From Actinomadura pelletieri DSM 43383 (lineage in GTDB: Bacteria > Actinomycetota > Actinomycetes > Streptosporangiales > Streptosporangiaceae): a stretch of 64,000 nucleotides of DNA. The translations under genes and the position numbers were made by a program. The notes under the pieces were generated by a model. It was given only the letters and a program-made list of their open reading frames with translations, did no database searches and was not told the DNA's origin. Location: the NCBI RefSeq assembly GCF_003634705.1, contig NZ_RBWU01000005.1:372001-436000 (forward strand). Reading direction: 5' to 3'. Below, piece by piece: positions 33,442 to 45,230 of this stretch. The stretch's first letter is position 1. Each line of letters opens with the position of its first letter.

Positions 33442-34923
33442 CTACCCCTCAGCACCGGGAGTAACCGCCTGGCCGAGCAGTCGGGCGGCTTTGACCAGCC
33501 GCGGCTCGGACAGACCCGCGTATCCGAGGACGAGTGCGGGCGGGGCGCCGGCCGCGCGTCCGAGCGACCACATGGGACGGGCGGCGGCGACGGACACCCC
33601 GGCGTGGGCGGCGCGGGCCACCACCTCGTCCTCGTCGCATCCTCCGGGAAGCTCCACGTACAGGTGAATGCCCGCTGAGACGCCGTGAACCACGGCGCCG
33701 GGCAGGTGGACGCGCAGCGCGTCGACCAGCGCGTCCCGCCGGGCCCGGTAGCGCCGCCGCATCGTGCGCAGATGCCGGTCGTACCCGCCGCTCCGGAGGA
33801 ACTCGGCGAGCGCGTACTGCTCCAGGACGGGCGCGCCGAGGTCGGTGGTGCCGCGATGCTCCCGCAGCCGCCCGGCGACGGCCGGGGGCGCGACCGCCCA
33901 GCCGAGGCGCAGCGCGGGCGCGAGGGACTTGCTCACCGAGCCGAGCAGGACGACGCGGTCCGGGTCGACGCCCTGGAGGCAGCCGACGGGTTCGCGGTCG
34001 TAGCGGAACTCGGCGTCGTAGTCGTCCTCCAGGATCAGGCCGTCGACGTCCCTGGCCCACGCGATCAGCTGGGCGCGGCGGCGGGCGGACAGCACCACAC
34101 CGGTCGGGTACTGGTGCGCGGGGGTGACGAGGACGGCCCGCGCCCCGGTGCGGGCGAGGGCGGCGACGTCCAGCCCGTCCGCGTCGACGGGGACGCGGAC
34201 CACGCGCAGGCCGGACGCGTCCAGCATCGGCAACTGCCGGTCGCTGGTCGGGTCCTCGACGGCGAGGACGGGATGGCCGTCGGCGCGCAGGGTGCGCAGC
34301 AGCGCGGACAGCGCGTGCGCCACCCCGTTCATGATCACGACACGGTCGGCGTCGGCATGGGCCGCCCGGACCCGCCCGAGGTAGTCGGCGAGTTCGGCGC
34401 GCAGGGCGGGGATGCCGGCGGGGTCGGGGTAGGTCAGCGCGTCGTGCGGGAGCGTGCGCAGCGCGGCGCGGGCGGCGGCGATCCAGCGTTCGCGTGGGAA
34501 GGCCGACAGGTCCGGTTTGCTCGGCCACAGGTCGTACGGGAGCGTGGCGTCCGGCCGGGGGTCGCGGGCCGAACGCGCCCCACCTCCCGACGCACCACCC
34601 GACACGCCACCCGACGCGCCACCCGACGCGCCGCGCGCCGTGTCGGGGGGCGCGCCGGTGGGACGGCAGTCGGGGCGGGCCAGCGGGGCTATGCGGGTGC
34701 CGTCGCCGCGCCGCGCGACCAGGAATCCCTCGGCGGTCAGCTGCTCGTAGGCGGCGACGACGACGCCGCGGGAGACGTCCAGATCGCGGGCGAGGTCGCG
34801 GCTGGACGGCAGTCGCGTTCCGGCGGTCAGCCGTCCGGCGCGCACGGCCGCGCGGAAGCCCGCCGCGATCTGCGCCGCGAGCCGACCGGCGGACCGGTCG
34901 ATCGGGAGATGAAGGTCGGTCAC
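33442..34923 (-). CDS. MocR/PdxR-type GntR regulator with aminotransferase domain
   Basis: 493 aa. A GntR winged helix is at the N-terminus (~15-75; RLTAGTRLPSSRDLARDLDVSR). A Gly/Ser/Ala linker with 12-bp repeats follows, then a class I aminotransferase-like domain with the PLP lysine in SVSKSLAPALR. Such regulators sense PLP or amino compounds. GTG start at 34923; upstream codons lack a ribosome binding site. It is divergent from the EamA exporter across a 113-base gap that holds an 8-bp inverted repeat, so it most likely controls the exporter. Confidence 0.92.
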   Translation of the reverse strand: MTDLHLPIDRSAGRLAAQIAAGFRAAVRAGRLTAGTRLPSSRDLARDLDVSRGVVVAAYEQLTAEGFLVARRGDGTRIAPLARPDCRPTGAPPDTARGASGGASGGVSGGASGGGARSARDPRPDATLPYDLWPSKPDLSAFPRERWIAAARAALRTLPHDALTYPDPAGIPALRAELADYLGRVRAAHADADRVVIMNGVAHALSALLRTLRADGHPVLAVEDPTSDRQLPMLDASGLRVVRVPVDADGLDVAALARTGARAVLVTPAHQYPTGVVLSARRRAQLIAWARDVDGLILEDDYDAEFRYDREPVGCLQGVDPDRVVLLGSVSKSLAPALRLGWAVAPPAVAGRLREHRGTTDLGAPVLEQYALAEFLRSGGYDRHLRTMRRRYRARRDALVDALRVHLPGAVVHGVSAGIHLYVELPGGCDEDEVVARAAHAGVSVAAARPMWSLGRAAGAPPALVLGYAGLSEPRLVKAARLLGQAVTPGAEG

Positions 34924-34969
34924 ATGACTCTCAGCGTCAAGAGGGAGTGCGCCGTCACGCAACGTCTAA

Positions 34970-35013
34970 TGGCCCATTCTCACCGGCCTCGATTGGCACT
35001 GTTGGATGGGCCA
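34970..35013. promoter_or_regulatory. Candidate MocR operator between regulator and exporter
   Basis: tggcccat (34970-34977) and atgggcca (35006-35013) are exact inverted copies with centres 36 bases apart. MocR proteins typically bind two spaced half-sites in the divergent promoter of their target. Here the site sits between the regulator and the EamA gene. Confidence 0.55.
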
Positions 35014-35036
35014 AGCGGACTTCTAGCGTTCCGCTC

Positions 35037-36053
35037 ATGAACTCCTCCCACCAGCGCGGCATGATCGGTGCCGGATCCGCGATGTTCCTGGTCGGATCGC
35101 TGACCGCCGTGTCGGCGACCATCGCCGACTACCCCGTCTTCGGCGGCCAGGCGGCGCGGTACACGGTCGCGGCCCTGGTGCTGCTGGCCGTGGTCCGGTT
35201 CGCCGGTCGTCCCGCCCGGCGTTCGGCGGCGCCGCGCCCGTCCCCGACCCGCCCCTCCCTTCGGGACTGGCTGCTGCTCGCGGCCCTGGCGAGCACGGGC
35301 CTGGTCGCGTTCAACGTCTGCATCGTCGCCGCCACGCGGGACACGAGCCCGGCCACGATCGGCACGGTGATCGCGACGGTCCCGATCGTGCTGGCGCTGA
35401 TCGGCCCGCTGATGGACGGACGCCGCCCGGCCCCGATGCTCGTCCTGGCGGCGTGCGTGGTGGCGTCCGGCGCCGCGCTCGCCAACGGGCTCGGCAGCGG
35501 CAGCGTCCGCGGCCTGCTGCTCTCGCTGGGCGCGCTGGCCGGGGAGGTCTGCTTCTCGCTGCTGGCGGTGCCGCTGCTGCCGCGCCTCGGCCCGCTGCGC
35601 GTCTCGGCCTACTCGACCGCGCTCGCCGCGCCGATGCTGCTGGTCGTCGGCCTCGCCGTGGACGGGACGGGCGTCGTGCGCACCCCCACGGCGGGCGAGC
35701 TGGCGGGCTTCGCGTACCTGTCGGTGTTCGTCACGACGATCGCGTTCCTGCTCTGGTACGGCTCGATCGGACGGCTCGGCGCCGACCGCGCCGGGCTGTT
35801 CGCCGGGGTGATCCCGATCAGCGCGGTGATCACGACGGTGGTGCTCGGCATCGCCCGGCCGAGCCTCGCCGACCTGACCGGCGCCGCCCTGGTCGCGGCG
35901 GGCGTCGTCGTCGGCCTATGCGCCCGGACCGCCCCCCGCGAGCCCGCCCCGACCGAACCCGGCTCGGTTGGCCCCGCCCCTGCTGAACCCGTCCCGGCCG
36001 AACCCGTAACCTGTGAGGCGACCCCCATCGTCATCGCGCGAGGATCTTCCTGA
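35037..36053 (+). CDS. EamA/DMT-family exporter
   Basis: 338 aa with ten hydrophobic segments in two EamA repeats (~10-145 and ~160-295), the drug/metabolite transporter layout. Examples are SAMFLVGSLTAVSATIADYPV, LLAALASTGLVAFNVCIVAA and FVTTIAFLLWYGSIGRLG. The last ~40 residues are a Pro/Glu/Ala repeat tail (EPAPTEPGSVGPAPAEPVP). It probably exports an amino acid or related metabolite sensed by the divergent MocR protein. ATG at 35037. Its stop is 1 base before the fumarase start, so the two may share a transcript. Confidence 0.88.
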   Translation: MNSSHQRGMIGAGSAMFLVGSLTAVSATIADYPVFGGQAARYTVAALVLLAVVRFAGRPARRSAAPRPSPTRPSLRDWLLLAALASTGLVAFNVCIVAATRDTSPATIGTVIATVPIVLALIGPLMDGRRPAPMLVLAACVVASGAALANGLGSGSVRGLLLSLGALAGEVCFSLLAVPLLPRLGPLRVSAYSTALAAPMLLVVGLAVDGTGVVRTPTAGELAGFAYLSVFVTTIAFLLWYGSIGRLGADRAGLFAGVIPISAVITTVVLGIARPSLADLTGAALVAAGVVVGLCARTAPREPAPTEPGSVGPAPAEPVPAEPVTCEATPIVIARGSS

Positions 36054-36054
36054 G

Positions 36055-37695
<1,641 letters not shown>

Positions 37696-37804
37696 CGCCC
37701 GTTCCGGAGGTTTCTTGCCGGAAGGCCACATTACTGGCCCGAAATCCACATTGGTCATGCCGTCTCCGGGATGTCCACCGGGCCACTCCGGTATCTTTTC
37801 CGCC

Positions 37805-39058
37805 ATGTCACAGTCAGAGCGCCTCGTTCTCGCGACGCGCTACCGGCTGGTCTCGGAAATAGGCAAGGGTGCCAACGGCATCGTGTGGAGAGGGCACGAC
37901 GAGCTTCTGGATCGCTCCGTCGCGATCAAGGAGCTGCGGGTCCCCGAGAACCTCTCCGAGGACGACCGGGTGGTCTTCTACCGCCGCACCCTCCGGGAGG
38001 CACGTGCGCCGGCACAGTTGCGCACGCACTCCATCGTCGAGGTGTACGACGTCGTCATCGAGCAGGGGCGCCCCTGGATCGTGATGGAGATGATCGAGGC
38101 GCCGAGCCTCGAACAGCTCATCGAACGGTCGGGGCCGATGCCGCCCGAACGCGTCGCGCACATCGGCCGCGCGCTGCTGGACGCGCTCAGCACCGCGCAC
38201 AAGGCCGGGATCGTGCACCGCGACCTGAAACCGAGCAACGTGATCCTGGACGGCGACCGCGTCGTCCTGACCGACTTCGGCCTGGCCTACTCCTCCGGCT
38301 CGGCCAGCCTGACGAAGACGGGCCACTTCATGGGCTCGCCCGCGTACGTCGCGCCCGAGGTGGCCGCCGGGGAGCGGGCGACGCCGCGTTCCGACCTGTG
38401 GTCGCTCGGCGCGACGCTGTTCGCCGCGCTGGAGGGCCATCCGCCGTTCGAACGCGAGAACGTCATGGCGACGCTGAGCGCGCTCGCCAACGAGTCGCCG
38501 CCCGCCCCGCAGAACGCGGGCGAACTCACGCCGGTGATCGTCGGGTTGCTGGAGAAGAACCCGACCCGCCGGCTCAGCCACGCCCGCGCGGTCGACCGGC
38601 TCGACCGGGTCCTCACCGGCCCCCGGTCCGCGCGGCGCGCGCAGACGCCCCGGTACCGCGTGATGGTCGTGATCGGGCTGCTCGGCGCGACCGTGGCGTC
38701 CTGCGGGATCGGCGCCGCCGCCCTCATCATCGGCATGACACGGCAGAACTCGGGACCGACCCCGACCGAGGCGTCGTCCAGTCCGGCGGGCGACGCGCAG
38801 GACATCCCGGCCGGCGTCGCGAACAGCACGCTGACCATCCGCGCCCGCAACTCCGTCTGCAAGGTCTTCGTGTCGGTCCCGGACGGCGCCGTGCTCAGCG
38901 ACGAGACCCTGCGGGAGGGCGAGGCCCGCCGGTACGACCAGCCACGCCTCAACGCGGTCATCTACGACGCGTCCGCCTGCGACATCTGGGTCAACGGGCG
39001 CCGCAAACCCCTCGGCACCCCCGGCGAACGCAAGAACTACACGCTCACCAAGGAGTGA
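37805..39058 (+). CDS. Membrane Ser/Thr protein kinase (PknB type)
   Basis: 417 aa. The kinase domain (~14-270) has the Gly-rich loop GKGANGIVW, catalytic-site Lys42 (VAIKE), HRDLKPSN (Asp140), DFGLA (157) and the APE motif VAPE, all intact. A single TM (~284-310) leads to a ~100-residue extracellular domain with two cysteines (VCKVFVSV, ACDIWVNG). That domain resembles the beta-sandwich RodZ/DUF4115-like module. No PASTA repeats. ATG at 37805. It sits between the two fumarase genes on the same strand. A link to fumarase control is possible but unproven. Confidence 0.93.
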   Translation: MSQSERLVLATRYRLVSEIGKGANGIVWRGHDELLDRSVAIKELRVPENLSEDDRVVFYRRTLREARAPAQLRTHSIVEVYDVVIEQGRPWIVMEMIEAPSLEQLIERSGPMPPERVAHIGRALLDALSTAHKAGIVHRDLKPSNVILDGDRVVLTDFGLAYSSGSASLTKTGHFMGSPAYVAPEVAAGERATPRSDLWSLGATLFAALEGHPPFERENVMATLSALANESPPAPQNAGELTPVIVGLLEKNPTRRLSHARAVDRLDRVLTGPRSARRAQTPRYRVMVVIGLLGATVASCGIGAAALIIGMTRQNSGPTPTEASSSPAGDAQDIPAGVANSTLTIRARNSVCKVFVSVPDGAVLSDETLREGEARRYDQPRLNAVIYDASACDIWVNGRRKPLGTPGERKNYTLTKE

Positions 39059-39138
39059 CACACCCCACCTTGGGGAATGCGGGAGCCACCCATCCGGCTG
39101 CCATGAGTGGCGGCTCAGGACGCGAAGGGGAGGCTTGC

Positions 39139-40545
<1,407 letters not shown>

Positions 40546-40567
40546 GCGTCCGGAGACGTGGGTCGGA

Positions 40568-41545
40568 TCAGTACCAGCCGACCGACTGGGAATGCGACCA
40601 CGCGCCGCAGGGGGTCTTGTAGCGGCCCTTGATGTAGCCGAGGCCCCACTTGATCTGCGTGGTGGCGTTGTTCTGCCAGTCGGGTCCGGCGCTGGCCATC
40701 TTGGAACCGGGGTTGGCCTGCGGAATGCCGTACGCCTCCGACGACGGGTTGTCGGCGTGGACGTTCCAGTGGCTTTCCTTGTTCCACAACTTCACCAGGC
40801 AGCCGAACTGGCCGTCGCCGGAGAACCCGTATCTCGGCATCAGGCTCTTGGCGATCTTCTGCGCCTCGCCCGCCGGGACCGGGTCGCCGGTCGGACCGCC
40901 GCCGCCGTTGCCACCGCCGCCGCCGTCTTCTGGCTTCTTGGTGGGGAGCGGTTTGCCCTTCGGGAGCAGGGACGGGACCTTGCCGTCGTCCTCGCGCGCC
41001 TCGCGGGAGGCACGGTCGAGCGCCAGCCGGCGCCGCTGCTCCTCCAAGACCTTCGGGTCCACCGGCGGCGGAGGGTCGGCGACGGTCCGTCGGTCGGGCC
41101 TGATCTTCGCGCTGTCGCCGCCGCCGGAGTCGCCGGTCAGCGCGAACACGGCGACGGCGCCGCCGCCGAGCAGCACCACGGCGCCCGCGGCGATGGCCGC
41201 GACCTTCTTGCCGCCGCTCCTGCCGGGGCCGCCCCGGCCCGTGCGGTCGGTGGGGGCCGGATGGTCGGGAGTGAGCTCGTCGCGCGGCGCCTCGCCAGGA
41301 GCGCCGGCGCGGAGACCTTCGGCGGAGTACGCCTGGAAGCCGAGGGTGTCGCCCGCGGGCGCGCCGGCCTGGCGCGGCACGCTGCCCGCGACCTTGACGT
41401 CGTCCTCGTGCGGCGAGGAGGGCGACGCCTGCGGCGTCGGTGGCGTCGGGGGCGCCGCGAAGGGGTCGACGGTCTGGACGGGGGTCCGGAAGTCGAAATC
41501 CTGTCGATCGTCTCGCCTAGGGGAGCCGGGATGCTCTCCGTACAA
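40568..41545 (-). CDS. Membrane-anchored lytic transglycosylase-domain protein
   Basis: ~325 aa. A cytoplasmic Pro/Ser-rich N-terminus (~1-100) leads to a TM (VAAIAAGAVVLLGGGAVAVFAL) and a charged/Pro linker. A C-terminal SLT-like domain (~240-325) follows, with KESHWN (catalytic Glu), AYGIPQA, IKWGLGYIKGRY and a CGAWSHSQSVGWY end. It probably cleaves cell-wall glycan outside the membrane. The start is uncertain. TTG at 41545 has AAGGA 5 bases upstream and gives MYGEHPGSP; longer in-frame readings lack a site. A CRP-type palindrome and a TTGACA box lie upstream. Confidence 0.82.
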   Translation of the reverse strand: MYGEHPGSPRRDDRQDFDFRTPVQTVDPFAAPPTPPTPQASPSSPHEDDVKVAGSVPRQAGAPAGDTLGFQAYSAEGLRAGAPGEAPRDELTPDHPAPTDRTGRGGPGRSGGKKVAAIAAGAVVLLGGGAVAVFALTGDSGGGDSAKIRPDRRTVADPPPPVDPKVLEEQRRRLALDRASREAREDDGKVPSLLPKGKPLPTKKPEDGGGGGNGGGGPTGDPVPAGEAQKIAKSLMPRYGFSGDGQFGCLVKLWNKESHWNVHADNPSSEAYGIPQANPGSKMASAGPDWQNNATTQIKWGLGYIKGRYKTPCGAWSHSQSVGWY

Positions 41546-41736
41546 GGCGGTCCTTCCGACGGTCGCACGAGCATGGACACGCGCACGAACTGATTCCACC
41601 CCCTGCCGTCGCGCGCGTTGATGGGGGGACGCGCGCCGACCCGGCACCGCTGGGGGGTGCTTACGGGGAGACACAATGCCCGAGGCCGAGGGTCGCTCCG
41701 CAACCGAATCGAGACGAAAGCTGCGGCCGTGACCGT

Positions 41737-41742
41737 TGTCAA
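41737..41742 (-). promoter_or_regulatory. Candidate -35 box for the transglycosylase gene
   Basis: TTGACA on the minus strand between the CRP-like palindrome and the gene. A weak TTTCGT lies at -10 distance. A start here would give a leader of ~160 bases. Confidence 0.35.
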
Positions 41743-41803
41743 CCGGCCGGACGAACCGCCGAAACCACAACGAGAGCAGGGGTTCCACGCCCTCATGCCG
41801 ACA

Positions 41804-41823
41804 CCTGTGACCTTCATCACAGG
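41804..41823. promoter_or_regulatory. CRP/FNR-type palindrome
   Basis: cctgtga-N6-tcacagg, containing TGTGA-N6-TCACA exactly (41806-41821). This is the consensus for CRP-family cAMP receptors, including the mycobacterial CRP. It lies in the 423-base gap 41546-41968, after the phoH terminator and before the transglycosylase gene. That gap otherwise holds only the hairpin at 41892-41924 and the TTGACA box. Confidence 0.7.
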
Positions 41824-41891
41824 CTGACGGAACGAGTCCACTTGATCACATTCCGTGGAGTGAAATCCGACGAGCGTTCCGAAACCACGAA

Positions 41892-41924
41892 TCCCGGCGG
41901 CCGGCGCACACCGGACCGCCGGGA
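41892..41924 (-). terminator. Terminator hairpin after phoH
   Basis: 9-bp outer stem (41892-41900 with 41916-41924) extended by a 4-bp inner stem (41901-41904 with 41911-41914), ~45 bases after the phoH stop. Confidence 0.65.
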
Positions 41925-41968
41925 CCCGTCCCTTCTCTCGTCCTGTGTCGCCCCGGCTGCCTCGCCCG

Positions 41969-43372
41969 TCAGCCGATGACGTCGCCGAGCATGTCGGTGA
42001 CCAGGGCGGCGATCGGCGACCGCTCCGACCGTGTCAGCGTCACATGCGCGAACAGCGGATGCCCCTTGAGCTTCTCCACCACCGCGGCGACGCCGTCGTG
42101 CCGCCCGACCCGCAGGTTGTCGCGCTGCGCCACATCATGGGTCAGGACGACCCGGGAGCCCGCGCCGATCCGCGACAGCACGGTCAGCAGCACGCCGCGT
42201 TCCAGCGACTGCGCCTCGTCCACGATGACGAACGCGTCGTGCAGCGAGCGGCCCCGGATGTGGGTGAGCGGCAGGACCTCCAACATGTCACGGTCCACGA
42301 CCTCGTCGATGACCTCCGGGGTCGTCACCGCCGACAGGGTGTCGAAGACGGCCTGCGCCCACGGCGACATCTTCTCGTTCTCGGTGCCGGGCAGGTAGCC
42401 GAGCTCCTGGCCGCCGACCGCGTACAGGGGACGGAACACCACCACCTTGCGGTGTCGTCCGCGCTCCATCACGGCCTCCAGGCCCGCGCACAGCGCGAGG
42501 GCCGACTTGCCGGTGCCGGCCCGCCCGCCGAGTGAGACGATGCCGATGTCCTCGTCCATCAGCAGGTCGAGGGCGATCCGCTGCTCCGCGGACCGGCCGC
42601 GCAGCCCGAACACCTCCCGGTCCCCGCGTACCAGCTTCACCGACTTGTCCGGCTGCGTCCGGCCGAGGGCCGAGCCACGCTCCGACAGCAGCCGCAGACC
42701 CGTGTGGCACGGCAGGTCCCGGGCCTCGTCGAGGTCCACGGTTCCCGACTCGTACAGCTCCTCGACGGTCGCGCCCGACACCTCCAGCTCCCGCATGCCG
42801 GTCCAGCCGGACTCGACGACGGCGAGTTCCGCGCGGTACTCCTCGGCGGTGAGGCCGACCGCGGACGCCTTCACCCGCATCGGCAGGTCCTTGGAGACCA
42901 GGACGACGTCGCGACCCTCCTGGGCCAGCCACGCCGCGACCGACAGGATGCGGGTGTCGTTGTCGCCGAGCCGGAACCCGTCCGGGAGGACGGACGGGTC
43001 GGAGTGGTTCAGCTCGACTCGGAGCGTTCCGCCCTGGTCGCCGAGCGGCTCCCCGCCCGACACCGGCGCGACCGAGACCGGCTCGTCCAGCCGCCCATGG
43101 CGCAGGCGCAGGTCGTCCAGCATGCGCAGGGCCTGCCGGGCGAAGTATCCGAGCTCGGGGTGGTGCCGTTTGGCCTCCAGCTCGGAGATGACAACGATGG
43201 GGAGTACGACCTCGTGTTCGGCGAACCGGGTCGGCGCTCCCGGGTCGGCGAGCAGGACGCTGGTGTCGAGGACGTACGTGCGCCGACCCGGGACGGGTGT
43301 TTCCGTCCTGTCTGACGGGTTCCCCACCGGGTTCCCGGACGTGCCGGGACGGCGCGCGGAGGTTGTGGCCAC
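41969..43372 (-). CDS. PIN-domain/PhoH ATPase fusion protein (PhoH2-like)
   Basis: 467 aa. An N-terminal PIN nuclease domain (~30-165; TYVLDTSVLLADP, NDTRILSVAAWLA, DVVLVSKDLPMRVKA) has conserved acidic residues. A C-terminal PhoH ATPase follows (~260-467; Walker A GGRAGTGKSALAL, Walker B AFVIVDEAQSL). Mycobacterial PhoH2, with the same order, unwinds and cleaves RNA. GTG start at 43372 with GGGAGA 5 bases upstream. It is followed by a terminator. No small antitoxin-like gene is evident directly upstream; uppS comes first, 73 bases away. Confidence 0.93.
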   Translation of the reverse strand: MATTSARRPGTSGNPVGNPSDRTETPVPGRRTYVLDTSVLLADPGAPTRFAEHEVVLPIVVISELEAKRHHPELGYFARQALRMLDDLRLRHGRLDEPVSVAPVSGGEPLGDQGGTLRVELNHSDPSVLPDGFRLGDNDTRILSVAAWLAQEGRDVVLVSKDLPMRVKASAVGLTAEEYRAELAVVESGWTGMRELEVSGATVEELYESGTVDLDEARDLPCHTGLRLLSERGSALGRTQPDKSVKLVRGDREVFGLRGRSAEQRIALDLLMDEDIGIVSLGGRAGTGKSALALCAGLEAVMERGRHRKVVVFRPLYAVGGQELGYLPGTENEKMSPWAQAVFDTLSAVTTPEVIDEVVDRDMLEVLPLTHIRGRSLHDAFVIVDEAQSLERGVLLTVLSRIGAGSRVVLTHDVAQRDNLRVGRHDGVAAVVEKLKGHPLFAHVTLTRSERSPIAALVTDMLGDVIG

Positions 43373-43444
43373 TCGATCTCCCTGATCATGGGGGACGTAC
43401 GCGCGCCGGTCCGCCGCACGGGCGGTGGGGCCGGAAAGGGGCCG

Positions 43445-44320
43445 TCAGGAACCGTAGCGCCGGTGCCGCGCGGCGTAGGAGCGCATGGCCCGGAGGAAGT
43501 CGACCTTGCGGAAGTCCGGCCAGTGGACCTCGCAGAAGTGGAACTCCGAGTGGGCGCTCTGCCAGAGCATGAAGCCGGAGAGACGCTGCTCCCCCGACGT
43601 TCGGATGACCAGGTCCGGATCCGGCTGGCCGCGCGTGTAGAGATGCTCCGCGATGTGCTCCACGTCGAGGACCTCGGCGAGTTCCTCGATGCTGGTGCCC
43701 CGGCTCGCCTGCTCGATGAGCAGTGAGCGCACCGCATCAGCGATCTCACGCCTACCTCCATACCCAACCGCGACGTTCACAATCAGGCCGGGTGCGTCGG
43801 ATGTGGCCTCACCCGCGTCTTTCAGGACACGTGCGGTCTTGTCGGGCAGAAGGTCGAGGGCGCCGACGGGCTTGACATGCCAGCCGTCGGCGGCGAGCTT
43901 GCGGACGGTGTTCTCGATGATCTCCAGCAGCGGGTCCAGTTCCACGGCCGGACGATTGAGGTTGTCGGTGGACAGCAGCCACAGCGTGACGTGCTCCACC
44001 CCGGCCTCCGCGCTCCACTGGAGCAGCTCGGAGATCTTCTGGGCGCCGCGCTGGTGCCCGGAGCTCACATCGGTGAGACCCATCGACCTGGCCCAGCGCC
44101 GGTTCCCGTCCAGGATCACGCCGACGTGCCGGGGGGTGACGTCCTTGGGCAGCGACGCCTCGACCCGGTGCTCGTACATCCGGTAGACGACGTCGCGGAC
44201 GGCGGCGTACGGGCCGCTGCGGCGCAGGGAGGAGGTGAGCCGCCCGCCCGCACGCCGCATGCCACGACCGATGCCGTCCCGCATGCCGTCCCGCGACTTT
44301 CCCGTGCGCCGATCCCCCAT
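43445..44320 (-). CDS. uppS: Isoprenyl (cis-prenyl) transferase, UppS family
   Basis: 291 aa. Hallmarks are HVGVILDGNRRWARSMG (~73-89), GAQKISELLQWS and the C-terminal PDLVIRTSGEQRLSGFMLWQSAHSEFHF with VHWPDF. It condenses isopentenyl diphosphate onto an allylic diphosphate in the cis configuration to make polyprenyl carriers for cell-wall synthesis. A basic N-terminal ~55-residue extension precedes the core. The ATG at 44320 with AAGGGAAG upstream is chosen; a longer frame to 44365 has no site. The order uppS-yyaL-mca-greA resembles that in mycobacteria. Confidence 0.95.
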   Translation of the reverse strand: MGDRRTGKSRDGMRDGIGRGMRRAGGRLTSSLRRSGPYAAVRDVVYRMYEHRVEASLPKDVTPRHVGVILDGNRRWARSMGLTDVSSGHQRGAQKISELLQWSAEAGVEHVTLWLLSTDNLNRPAVELDPLLEIIENTVRKLAADGWHVKPVGALDLLPDKTARVLKDAGEATSDAPGLIVNVAVGYGGRREIADAVRSLLIEQASRGTSIEELAEVLDVEHIAEHLYTRGQPDPDLVIRTSGEQRLSGFMLWQSAHSEFHFCEVHWPDFRKVDFLRAMRSYAARHRRYGS

Positions 44321-44520
44321 GTGGGCTTCCCTTCGAGCGGCCGTCCCTGGCGGGAGGACGCTCAATTATGGCCCGACGGCGCGACTTGTCTCACCAGCTT
44401 CTCCCCACTATTTCCGTCATTTCAGGCTAACGGGTGGAGCGTTCCGATCCGGCTCGGTGGCCTGCTCCGGCCCGGTCCTCCCGTCCCCTCTCGGCGAGCG
44501 CCGACCGCGACCGGGAAGGG

Positions 44521-44551
44521 GCCGGGCCCCGCCCCCGCGCCGGGGCCCGGC
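44521..44551 (-). terminator. Terminator hairpin after the 173-aa gene
   Basis: 11-bp perfect stem (44521-44531 with 44541-44551) with a 9-base loop, 8 bases past the stop on the minus strand. Confidence 0.7.
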
Positions 44552-44559
44552 ACGGGTCT

Positions 44560-45081
44560 TCAGGCCTGGGGGCCCGCGGCGCGGGCGCGCTCGACGTGCT
44601 GCAACGCGCTGCGCAGCTCGGCGAGCCACGCGTCGGTGTTCTTGCCGACGAGCCGCACGCACCAGGCGAGCGCGTCGCTGCGGCTGCGGGCGACACCGGC
44701 CTCCACGAGCGTGTCGAGGACGCGCCGCTCGGGCTGCCGGAGCCGCGTCATGACCGGCACCGACAGGGTGGTGAACATCTCCCGTTCACCGCCGCACTCG
44801 ACGCCCCAGGACACCTTGTGCCCGAAGCGGCGCTCCGCCTCGCGGGCGATGCCGATGCGCCGGTCGCGGGTCTCCTCACGGAAGCGCTGGATATGCCCGG
44901 CGATCACACCGGCGCGTTCGGCCGCCGACGCCTCGGCGGCGGCGGCCGGTTCGGGGAGGCGGCCGACGACGCTGACCTCCTCACGGTCGAGGACGACCTC
45001 GGGCGCGCCCTCGAACCAGTCGTCGGGAAGCCGTCCGGAGAACCACCCGCGCAGCTGCTCCGCCGATTCGCTGTTAGCCAT
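44560..45081 (-). CDS. Conserved hypothetical protein
   Basis: 173 aa, mostly helical and charged. The N-terminal LRGWFSGRLPDDWFEGAPEVVLDREEVSVVGRL reads as a small strand-rich unit. The middle is a helix rich in Ala/Glu/Arg. The end (LDTLVEAGVARSRSDALAWCVRLVGKNTDAWLAELRSAL) looks like a ribbon-helix-helix-type or regulatory helix pair. ATG at 45081. It is between uppS and an NlpC/P60 gene with its own terminator, so it is probably monocistronic. I do not recognise a family with known function. Confidence 0.8.
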   Translation of the reverse strand: MANSESAEQLRGWFSGRLPDDWFEGAPEVVLDREEVSVVGRLPEPAAAAEASAAERAGVIAGHIQRFREETRDRRIGIAREAERRFGHKVSWGVECGGEREMFTTLSVPVMTRLRQPERRVLDTLVEAGVARSRSDALAWCVRLVGKNTDAWLAELRSALQHVERARAAGPQA

Positions 45082-45230
45082 GTAATCAAAATTACAGCCC
45101 CTGGTCCCGCCGACGCCAGTGCGACGACCGGTGGTTCGCCGACCGGCCGGCCCGCATGGACCTCAACACGAAAGGGCGCTGTGCCGCCGCCCCCGGCGAC
45201 GACACGCGTCGACCCGCGTCGACCCGCGGG

